DNA from: Nocardioidaceae bacterium
Lineage (GTDB): Bacteria > Actinomycetota > Actinomycetes > Propionibacteriales > Nocardioidaceae
Length of the DNA: 12,609 bases
NCBI GenBank assembly: GCA_013811715.1
Contig: JACCUS010000173.1
Location: forward strand, 1-12,609
Reading direction: 5' to 3'
The notes under the pieces are model-generated. The model had not been told where the DNA came from, did no database searches, and saw only the letters and a program-made list of their open reading frames with translations. How positions within the stretch are numbered: position 1 is the first letter of the stretch; each line of letters opens with the position of its first letter. Both the position numbers and the translations under genes were made by a program. Below, piece after piece: positions 7,211 to 12,609 of this stretch.

Positions 7211-7912
7211 CTACGAGCCCGATCCGCCACCCACGGCGGCGTCGCTGGACGCGGCCTTTCGGCGGCGCTTCTTGCGTTTCGGGGCTAGGCCGGCGAGGTC
7301 CCCGTGCTCGTTGTAACGCGTGACGAACGGGCGCAGCGGGGTGTAGGAGATGGCGGACACGGTCGCCGGCTCGACGACGATGCGCTGGAAGTTGTCCAGA
7401 TGGGTGCCGAGCGCGTCGGCGAGGATCGCCTTGATGACGTCACCGTGGCTGACCGCGACCCAGAGCGCGTCGGACCCCTGCTGCTCGGTGATCCTCTGGT
7501 CCCAGTCTCTTGCCGCCGCGACCGACCTGGCCTGCATCTCGCGGATCGACTCCCCGCCGGGGAATGTGACGGCGCTCGGATGGTCCTGGACCACCTTCCA
7601 GAGCTTCTCCTTGGCCAGCCTCTTCAACTCCTGACCCGTCCAGTCGCCGTACCCGCACTCGGTGAAGCGGTCGTCGGTGTGCAGCGCCGGTGAGCCGGCA
7701 TGTGCCCCGACGATCGCCTCCGCCGTCTGCCGACAGCGCTCCAGCGGGCTCGACACCACCGCCGCCAAAGGCAGGCTCGCCAGCCGCTCGGCTGTCGAGG
7801 CCGCCTGCCGCGCCCCCAAGTCGTCGAGAAGTATCCCTGGAGCACGACCGGCCAGCACGCCTTTGTCGTTGGCCGTCGAGCGACCATGTCTCACCAGCAG
7901 GAGCGTCGCCAC
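7211..7912 (-). CDS. Histidine phosphatase superfamily protein (MSMEG_4193 / Rv2135c type)
   Basis: A 233-residue branch-1 histidine phosphatase (phosphoglycerate mutase-like fold), cytoplasmic. LLLVRHGRSTAN at 4-15 contains the phospho-acceptor His9 in the RHG motif (8-10). Arg59 in SSPLERCRQT binds phosphate, Glu85 in TECGYGDW is the usual proton donor, and VSHGDVI at 154-160 gives the second catalytic His156. All catalytic residues are present, so phosphatase activity is likely; the physiological substrate is not known. After the domain comes an unusual basic block PKRKKRRRK at 211-219 and a Ser/Gly-rich end. The GTG at 7912 is chosen because the protein then begins directly with the RHG strand, as relatives do. 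TAAGGT just upstream may be either a -10 box for a leaderless mRNA or part of an AAGGTGA ribosome site. It is the first gene of the run leading to mshC and is divergent from corA. Confidence 0.92.
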   Translation of the reverse strand: MATLLLVRHGRSTANDKGVLAGRAPGILLDDLGARQAASTAERLASLPLAAVVSSPLERCRQTAEAIVGAHAGSPALHTDDRFTECGYGDWTGQELKRLAKEKLWKVVQDHPSAVTFPGGESIREMQARSVAAARDWDQRITEQQGSDALWVAVSHGDVIKAILADALGTHLDNFQRIVVEPATVSAISYTPLRPFVTRYNEHGDLAGLAPKRKKRRRKAASSDAAVGGGSGS

Positions 7913-7919
7913 TCGCTTC

Positions 7920-7925
7920 ACCTTA
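7920..7925 (-). promoter_or_regulatory. Candidate -10 box (or Shine-Dalgarno overlap) for the histidine phosphatase
   Basis: Minus-strand TAAGGT fits TANNNT and ends 7 bases before the GTG start at 7912. The same bases form AAGGTGA, an acceptable ribosome-binding sequence, so the two readings cannot be separated by eye. A second TANNNT candidate, TACGCT, lies at 7969-7974 and would give a leader of about 50 bases that uses the ribosome site. Confidence 0.3.
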
Positions 7926-7986
7926 GACGGCGCTCTCGCCGCAGCAGACGGCGATCTCCCGGCAGCGAAGCGTAATCCGCGCGACA

Positions 7987-8979
7987 ATGTCACGCGTGAT
8001 CGTCGACTGCGCCGTCTACCGGCACGGGGCCCGGGTGTCCGTTGACGCGGGTGCCGGGGACATGTCCGCCGCGCTCGATGCGGCCAGGGGAGAGACGGAC
8101 TTCGTCTGGATCGGTCTGCACGAGCCGACCGAGGACGAGATGAGCAGGGTCGGCGACGCGTTCGACCTGCATGCGCTGGCAGTCGAGGACGCGGTGCGGG
8201 CTCATCAGCGCCCCAAGCTCGAGCGCTACGACGACGACAACCTTTTCATGGTGTTGAAGACCTTGTGGTACGTCGACGAGCAGGACGCCGTCGAGACCGG
8301 CGAGATCGCCGTGTTCGTCGGCAGGTCGTACGTCGTCACGGTCCGCCACGGCTCGGGCGCTGAGCTTTCCATGACTCGCAGCGATCTGGAGGAGCACACC
8401 GAGATGCTCGGGCATGGCCCCTACTCGGTGCTCTACTCGGTCTGCGACCGTGTGGTCGACGGTTACGAGTCGGTCGCCGGGGAGTTGGAGATCGACGTCG
8501 ACGAGATCGAGATGTCGGTCTTCTCCGACGACCGGACCAGCGACTCCCGACGGATCTACACGCTCAAGCGGGAGGTGGCCGAGTTCCGCCGGGCGGTGGC
8601 GCCGCTTCGCGAGCCGCTGGCCAAGTTCGCGCAGCGCCTGGTGCCGGGGATGCCCGACGAAGCGGCGGCGTTCTTCCGCGACGTGGCCGACCACGCGACC
8701 CGGGTGCACGAACAGGTCGAGACCCTCGACGGCTTGCTGACGAGCGCTCATGAGGCCCACATGGCGCGCATCTCGGTGCAGCAGAACGACGACTTGCGCA
8801 AGATCTCCGCCTGGGTGGCGATCGCCGCTGTGCCGACGATGATCGCCGGCATCTATGGCATGAACTTCGACAACATGCCCGAACTTCGCTGGCACTACGG
8901 CTACTTCGCGCTCATGGCGCTGATGGCCGCGACCTGCCTCGGCCTCTACAGCTTCTTCAAGCGGTCCGGCTGGCTGTGA
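7987..8979 (+). CDS. corA: CorA-family magnesium/cobalt transporter
   Basis: A 330-residue membrane channel of the CorA (2-TM-GxN) family, which forms pentamers that pass Mg2+ (and Co2+/Ni2+) down the electrochemical gradient. The long cytoplasmic N-terminal domain runs to about residue 270 and is acidic in the helical part (ELEIDVDEIEMSVFSDD), fitting metal sensing at subunit interfaces. The first membrane helix is about 272-290 and ends in the signature YGMN (290-293), followed by FDNMPEL; the second is about 305-322; the protein ends with the basic KRSGWL typical of the family. ATG 7987 is used; GTG 7996 is a possible alternative. No strong ribosome site is visible. The gene is divergent from the histidine phosphatase (74-base gap) and convergent with uppP (3 bases between stop codons). 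Metal specificity (Mg versus Co or Zn) cannot be read from sequence alone. Confidence 0.95.
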   Translation: MSRVIVDCAVYRHGARVSVDAGAGDMSAALDAARGETDFVWIGLHEPTEDEMSRVGDAFDLHALAVEDAVRAHQRPKLERYDDDNLFMVLKTLWYVDEQDAVETGEIAVFVGRSYVVTVRHGSGAELSMTRSDLEEHTEMLGHGPYSVLYSVCDRVVDGYESVAGELEIDVDEIEMSVFSDDRTSDSRRIYTLKREVAEFRRAVAPLREPLAKFAQRLVPGMPDEAAAFFRDVADHATRVHEQVETLDGLLTSAHEAHMARISVQQNDDLRKISAWVAIAAVPTMIAGIYGMNFDNMPELRWHYGYFALMALMAATCLGLYSFFKRSGWL

Positions 8980-8980
8980 G

Positions 8981-8995
8981 CCTCAGGCGCTGAGG
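8981..8995. terminator. Perfect hairpin at the corA/uppP convergent ends
   Basis: CCTCAG-GCG-CTGAGG is a perfect 6-bp stem with a 3-base loop. It begins one base after the corA TGA and includes the uppP stop codon and its last codons. Because the stem is symmetric it could act on transcripts from both sides. There is no T-run, so efficient intrinsic termination is not certain. Confidence 0.4.
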
Positions 8996-9807
8996 ACGCC
9001 GACGCTGAGCATGGTGAGGGTGAACACACCTAGCGCCACCCGATAGAGCACGAACGGGAGATACGACCTCGTGCTCACGTAGCGCAGCAGCCACGCGATC
9101 GCGGCGTACCCCACGACGAACGCCACGACGGTCGCCACCACCGTCGGCGCGGCACCGTACGCGTTCTCCCCGCCCGGGATCTCCGGCAGCTCGTAGAGGC
9201 CGGCGCCCACGACGGCCGGGATGGCCAGCAAGAACGCGTAGCGGGTCGCGGCGGCGCGGTCGTACCCCATGAACATCCCCATGCTGATCGTTGCCCCCGA
9301 CCGCGAGACGCCCGGCACCAGGGCACAGGCCTGAGCGAGGCCGTACATCACCGCGTGCCGCAGCGTCAGCGTCTCGATCCGGCGATCCTGGCGCCCCACC
9401 CGCTCGGCGAGGCCCAGCACCAGACCCAGCACGATCAGCGTGGTGCCGATGATCCACAGGTTGCGGAAGTCACGCTCGATGATGTCCTTGAGCAGTACGC
9501 CGAGGAGCACGATCGGCAGCGAGCCCACGACGATGAACCACCCCATTCGAGCATCGAGGCTGCCCCGCAGGGTGGGGTCGAGCAGCGACCGCACCCAGGT
9601 CGAGCCGATCCGCCAGATGTCCCGGCGGAAGTAGATCACCACCGCCGCCTCGGTGCCGATCTGGACGACTGCGGTGAACGCGGCGCCTGGGTCGCCCCAG
9701 CCGAACAGCTCGGGGAAGATCCGCAGGTGGGCGCTGCTGGAGATGGGCAGAAACTCGGTGAGGCCCTGCAGCAGACCCAGCGTGACTGCCTTGAGGAGGT
9801 CGATCAC
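8983..9807 (-). CDS. uppP: Undecaprenyl-diphosphatase (UppP/BacA)
   Basis: An integral membrane enzyme that dephosphorylates undecaprenyl pyrophosphate to the monophosphate, recycling the lipid carrier for peptidoglycan and other wall polymers; overexpression of this family confers bacitracin resistance. The 274 residues match the family length. LLQGLTEFLPISSSAHL at 12-28 carries the (E/Q)xxxE catalytic motif (Gln14, Glu18) and His27; PGVSRSGATIS at 165-175 is the second signature with the phosphate-binding Arg169. Multiple hydrophobic segments cover about 90-135 and 190-272. The start is GTG 9807, six bases after the stop of the upstream oxidoreductase gene, with a GGGGA ribosome site in the gap, so the two are almost certainly co-translated. 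In mycobacteria uppP lies next to the histidine phosphatase; here corA is between them. Confidence 0.97.
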   Translation of the reverse strand: MIDLLKAVTLGLLQGLTEFLPISSSAHLRIFPELFGWGDPGAAFTAVVQIGTEAAVVIYFRRDIWRIGSTWVRSLLDPTLRGSLDARMGWFIVVGSLPIVLLGVLLKDIIERDFRNLWIIGTTLIVLGLVLGLAERVGRQDRRIETLTLRHAVMYGLAQACALVPGVSRSGATISMGMFMGYDRAAATRYAFLLAIPAVVGAGLYELPEIPGGENAYGAAPTVVATVVAFVVGYAAIAWLLRYVSTRSYLPFVLYRVALGVFTLTMLSVGVLSA

Positions 9808-9813
9808 GGTCCC

Positions 9814-10863
9814 CTAGTCCCCCAGTCCCGAGTCGTCGAGTGCCTCGGCGACTCTCCGCAAAGTGGCGACCCGGCTGTCGAGTGTGGGCTGCGGGCAGGA
9901 CACGTTGAGGGTGGTGACGCCGGCTGTGGCGAAGGCGTGCATCCGCTCGACGATCCTGCTGTAGGGGCCGATCAGCGAGGTCTGGTCGATGAAGTCGAGC
10001 GGTACGGCGGCCATCGCCTCCCGGTTGCGCTTGTCGAGGAAAAGTTCCTGCACTCGACGCGCCTCGGCCTCGAAGCCCATCCGGGCGGCCAGCTGGTTGT
10101 AGAAGTTCTGCTCGCGGCTGCCCATCCCACCGAGGTAGAGGGCCGCGTAGCCGCGGATCGGCTCGGCGGCTGTCGCCACATCTGCGTCGATCGAGACCGG
10201 CACCGTGGCCGCCACGTCGAAGGGCCGGTCGAGACGCCGGCCACGGACTCGTCCGGCGTTGACGTGGGCGAGCGCCTCTCCGGCGTACTCGGGTGAGAAG
10301 AAGATCGCGAGCCACCCGTCCGCGATCTCACCGGCGACCTCGAGGTTCTGCGGTCCGACCGCGGCCAGGTAGACCGGGACATGCTCGCGGACGGAATGGA
10401 CGTTGAGCTTGAGCGCCTTGCCGGGGCCGTCGGGCAGCGGAAGCGTGAAGTATCGCCCGCCGTGCCGCACCGTCTTGCGCTCGAGCGCCTGTCTGACGAT
10501 CTCGACGTACTCGCGCGTCCGCGCGAGGGGCGCCTCGAAGCGCACCCCGTGCCATCCCTCGGAGACCTGCGGGCCGGAGACCCCGAGACCGAGTCGGAAG
10601 CGGCCACCGCTGAGAAGGTCGAGTGTGGCGGCCGTCATGGCGGTCATGGCAGGCGTGCGGGCCGGGATCTGCATGACCCCGGCGCCGATGTCGATGCGGC
10701 GCGTCATTGCGGCGACGTAGCCGAGGACGCTCGGCGAGTCGGAGCCGTACGCCTCGGCGGCCCACGCGACCGAGAAGCCCAGCCGGTCGGCCTCGCAGGC
10801 GAGCTCGACGTGGCCGTGCGCGGCGTCGCCGACGACGTACCCCATACTGAGTCCGAGTCTCAC
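9814..10863 (-). CDS. LLM-class (luciferase-like) probable F420-dependent oxidoreductase
   Basis: A 349-residue cytoplasmic TIM-barrel flavin/deazaflavin oxidoreductase of the bacterial luciferase-like superfamily. Features: an MRLGLSMGYVV first strand (1-11), EADRLGFSVAWAAEAYGSD (24-42), the family stretch QIPARTPAMTAMTAATLDLL (65-84) followed by SGGRFRLGLGVSGPQVSEGWHG (85-106), and VPVYLAAVGPQNLEVAGEIADGW in the middle. In actinobacteria such proteins usually bind coenzyme F420, but FMN cannot be excluded and the substrate is unknown. The GTG at 10863 is preferred over GTG 10872 because it begins the conserved first strand and lies 7 bases after a TACTGT box, while 10872 falls inside that box. 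It is the first gene of a tight pair with uppP. Whether this pairing has metabolic meaning is unclear. Confidence 0.92.
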   Translation of the reverse strand: MRLGLSMGYVVGDAAHGHVELACEADRLGFSVAWAAEAYGSDSPSVLGYVAAMTRRIDIGAGVMQIPARTPAMTAMTAATLDLLSGGRFRLGLGVSGPQVSEGWHGVRFEAPLARTREYVEIVRQALERKTVRHGGRYFTLPLPDGPGKALKLNVHSVREHVPVYLAAVGPQNLEVAGEIADGWLAIFFSPEYAGEALAHVNAGRVRGRRLDRPFDVAATVPVSIDADVATAAEPIRGYAALYLGGMGSREQNFYNQLAARMGFEAEARRVQELFLDKRNREAMAAVPLDFIDQTSLIGPYSRIVERMHAFATAGVTTLNVSCPQPTLDSRVATLRRVAEALDDSGLGD

Positions 10864-10870
10864 GCCTGGC

Positions 10871-10876
10871 ACAGTA
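10871..10876 (-). promoter_or_regulatory. Candidate -10 box for a leaderless oxidoreductase-uppP transcript
   Basis: Minus-strand TACTGT (TANNNT) ends 7 bases before the GTG at 10863. It lies in the short divergent region shared with the aldo/keto reductase gene. No convincing -35 hexamer is seen at 16-18 bases upstream. Confidence 0.4.
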
Positions 10877-10925
10877 CTGCCCGGTCACCGGCAGCCGGAC
10901 ACACGAATCGCCAGCTGGTGTGCAC

Positions 10926-10931
10926 TAGTGT
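10926..10931 (+). promoter_or_regulatory. Candidate -10 box for a leaderless aldo/keto reductase transcript
   Basis: TAGTGT (TANNNT) ends 8 bases before the ATG at 10940, and no ribosome site lies between. Together with the box at 10871-10876 it makes a compact back-to-back pair of promoters within about 60 bases. Confidence 0.4.
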
Positions 10932-10939
10932 CAGCGCGC

Positions 10940-11908
10940 ATGAAGCACCGCTACCTCGGGACCACCGGCTTGAAGGTCTCCCGGCTGGGACTGGGAACGC
11001 TGACGTGGGGCACCGACACCGACGAGCACGAGGCCGGGGACCAGCTGCGCGCGTTCGTGGACGCAGGCGGCACACTGCTCGACACCGCGGCCGGCTACGG
11101 CAACGGCGCGAGCGAGGCGCTCATCGGCCGGCTGTTGGGCCGCGTCGTCGACCGGGACGACGTCGTGCTCGCCACGAAGGCCGGTATCGGGCGGCCACAC
11201 GGCGAGCGTGTCGTCGACGTCTCGCGGGGGGCGCTGCTGCGAGGCCTGGACGCCTCCTTGGAGCGGCTCGGCGTCGGGTTCGTCGACCTTTGGCAGGTCC
11301 ACACCTGGTCAGACGACGTGCCGATCGAGGAGACGATGACGGCGCTGGACGCGGCCGTGTGGTCGGGGCGGGCCCGGTATGTCGGTATCTCGAACTACTC
11401 GGGATGGCAGACCGCGCAGTCCGCGACACACCAGCTGGCGGCCCCGGGTCGGGCGCGGCTGGCGTCGACCCAGGTCGAGTACTCCCTGCTGCAACGGGGG
11501 GTCGAGCGCGAGGTGGTCCCGGCCGCGGACGCGCTCGGACTCGGTCTCCTGCCGTGGTCACCGCTCGGCCGCGGCGTGCTCACCGGCAAGTACCGCACCG
11601 GCGTGCCGGCCGACTCCCGGGCAGCATCCCCGGCCTTCGAGCGCTACGTCGGCGTCCACCTCAACCCGCGGGCTGCACAGGTGGTCGAGGCGGTCTGCCG
11701 CGCGGCCGAGGGCCTGGACCTCTCCCCCGCCGAAGTCGCGTTGGCGTGGGTGCGGGACCAGCCCGGCGTGGCGGCGCCGATCGTCGGCGCCCGTACGGCG
11801 GGCCAGCTGGCGGCGACGTTGACCGCCGAGGAGGTGGCGCTGCCGGAGGAGATCGCCGACGCGCTCGACGACGTGTCGGCACCCGACCTCGGCTATCCCG
11901 AGGCCTAG
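10940..11908 (+). CDS. Aldo/keto reductase
   Basis: A 322-residue cytosolic NADPH-dependent oxidoreductase of the aldo/keto reductase superfamily. It opens with MKHRYLGTTGLKVSRLGLGT, typical of the Tas/YajO-like branch. The catalytic tetrad is complete: Asp48 and Tyr53 in LLDTAAGYGNG, Lys80 in LATKAG, and His121 in LWQVHTW. Further family marks are YVGISNYSGWQ, STQVEYSLLQRG, the phosphate-binding loop region PWSPLGRGVLTGKYR, and IVGARTAGQL near the C-terminus for cofactor binding. The physiological carbonyl substrate cannot be deduced. ATG 10940 is chosen because it gives the standard N-terminus; an in-frame GTG at 10928 falls within the putative -10 box. It is transcribed alone, divergent from the oxidoreductase-uppP pair and convergent with the GH15 gene, with an 18-base gap that holds no hairpin. 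Confidence 0.96.
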   Translation: MKHRYLGTTGLKVSRLGLGTLTWGTDTDEHEAGDQLRAFVDAGGTLLDTAAGYGNGASEALIGRLLGRVVDRDDVVLATKAGIGRPHGERVVDVSRGALLRGLDASLERLGVGFVDLWQVHTWSDDVPIEETMTALDAAVWSGRARYVGISNYSGWQTAQSATHQLAAPGRARLASTQVEYSLLQRGVEREVVPAADALGLGLLPWSPLGRGVLTGKYRTGVPADSRAASPAFERYVGVHLNPRAAQVVEAVCRAAEGLDLSPAEVALAWVRDQPGVAAPIVGARTAGQLAATLTAEEVALPEEIADALDDVSAPDLGYPEA

Positions 11909-11926
11909 CCTGAAAGGCGCAAACCC

Positions 11927-12609
11927 TCAGATGGGGCGACCCTGCCGGATCGTGCCGCCGCTTTCTTCCGCCCGGGCGATCGCCAACGCCGCACCGGCCA
12001 GCCCGAGGTGAGAGAACGCCTGTGGGAAGTTCCCGACCATCCGCTTCTCGACGGGGTCGTACTCCTCAGACATCAGGCCGACATCGTTGGCCAGCCCGAC
12101 GAGTCGGCGCATCAGGGCATGGGCGTCGTCGATGCGGCCGGCGTATGCGTACGCGGTGACCAGCCAGAACGAACACGCGAGGAACGGATGTTCGCCGCTG
12201 TCCATCCCGTCCACATTGGTCTCGGTCCGGTAGCGCAGCACCAGCCCTTCGCGCATGAGGTCCTGCTCGATGGCTGAGATGGTGCCGAGGAACCTCGGGT
12301 CGTCACCGGGCAGGAAACCCACCGCCGGGATGAGCAACAGGGACGCATCCACCTCGGTGGTGTCGTAATGCTGCACGAACGTGCCGCGGTCGGAGTCGTA
12401 GCCTCGTTCGAGGATCTCCGCACCCACCTCGTCGCGGATCTCGTGCCAGCGGTCGGCCGGCCCATCGAGGCCGTGCTGCTCAACTGCCTCGATGGCGCTG
12501 TCGAAGGCCACCCACACCATGATGCGCGAGTGGGTGAAGTGGCGCCGTGGTCCGCGGATCTCCCATAGCCCGTTGTCGGGCTCCTTCCAGTGCCCTGCCA
12601 GCCCGTCCA
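11927..12609 (-). CDS. Glycoside hydrolase family 15 protein (glucoamylase/trehalase type), 3' part
   Basis: About 226 residues of the C-terminal (alpha/alpha)6-barrel half of a GH15 enzyme; the 5' part is beyond the window edge, and the frame stays open to base 12609. Visible family motifs: KEPDNGLWEIRGPRRHFTHS near the visible start, where the Glu of LWE corresponds to the general acid; DASLLLIPAVGFLPGDDPR; EHPFLACSFWLVTAYAYAG; and LMSEEYDP, whose first Glu fits the general base; then GNFPQAFSHLGLAGAAL close to the end. Both catalytic acids are therefore present. GH15 proteins of this actinobacterial type include alpha,alpha-trehalases as well as glucoamylase-like enzymes, so the substrate is left open. 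The protein ends at TGA 11927-11929. It is convergent with the aldo/keto reductase. Confidence 0.93.
   Translation of the reverse strand, partial: DGLAGHWKEPDNGLWEIRGPRRHFTHSRIMVWVAFDSAIEAVEQHGLDGPADRWHEIRDEVGAEILERGYDSDRGTFVQHYDTTEVDASLLLIPAVGFLPGDDPRFLGTISAIEQDLMREGLVLRYRTETNVDGMDSGEHPFLACSFWLVTAYAYAGRIDDAHALMRRLVGLANDVGLMSEEYDPVEKRMVGNFPQAFSHLGLAGAALAIARAEESGGTIRQGRPI

Noticed and set aside
7990..8895. 301-codon minus-strand frame opposite corA
   Set aside because: corA has the GMN signature and membrane helices at the right places; the antisense frame has none and is His/Arg/Val-rich shadow sequence.
10381..11913. 510-codon open frame on the plus strand
   Set aside because: It spans parts of two divergent genes in the wrong frame and is Arg/Gly/Ala-rich, as expected from GC-rich frame shadowing.
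1..12609. CRISPR array, tRNA, rRNA, insertion-sequence ends or prophage genes
   Set aside because: I saw no regularly spaced repeats, no tRNA cloverleaf or rRNA-like sequence, and no transposase or integrase. The only mobile-type remnant is the 13E12 HNH fragment.

Overview
The window looks like chromosomal DNA from a high-GC actinomycete, probably Nocardioidaceae or a close relative. This is inferred from gene content and strong G/C third-position bias, not from a database match. Diagnostic content is the mycothiol gene mshC beside three actinobacterial families (an SCO1664-type kinase-like protein, DUF3090 and an MSMEG_4193-type histidine phosphatase), a probable F420-dependent luciferase-like oxidoreductase, and a decayed 13E12-repeat HNH endonuclease.

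Layout. 1-243 (+) is the 3' end of an unrecognised gene. About 235-549 (-) is a 13E12/DUF222 HNH remnant broken in at least two places. 550-971 holds no gene I can support. 972-4346 (-) encodes a secreted protein of about 1,120 residues that joins a phosphodiester glycosidase domain to a metallophosphoesterase domain. 4436-7912 (-) is a four-gene run read as histidine phosphatase > DUF3090 > SCO1664-like > mshC. 7987-8979 (+) is a CorA-type metal transporter divergent from that run. 8983-10863 (-) is an oxidoreductase > uppP pair with a 6-base gap. 10940-11908 (+) is an aldo/keto reductase divergent from the pair. 11927 to the window end (-) is the 3' part of a GH15 glucoamylase/trehalase-type gene.

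How it fits together. mshC makes the Cys-GlcN-Ins intermediate of mycothiol. Its upstream neighbours match, as I recall, the Mycobacterium tuberculosis order Rv2130c (mshC), Rv2133c, Rv2134c, Rv2135c, Rv2136c (uppP), so this is a conserved neighbourhood whose middle genes have no settled function. uppP recycles the undecaprenyl carrier for wall synthesis, and the secreted glycosidase/phosphoesterase could act on extracellular or wall phosphodiesters. Here a corA gene lies between uppP and the rest of the block.

The best candidates for undescribed biology are the kinase-like/DUF3090/phosphatase trio beside mshC, the two-domain secreted hydrolase, and a recurring TANNNT box placed 7-8 bases before five start codons, which suggests leaderless transcripts. 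I found no CRISPR array, tRNA, rRNA, insertion sequence or phage module.
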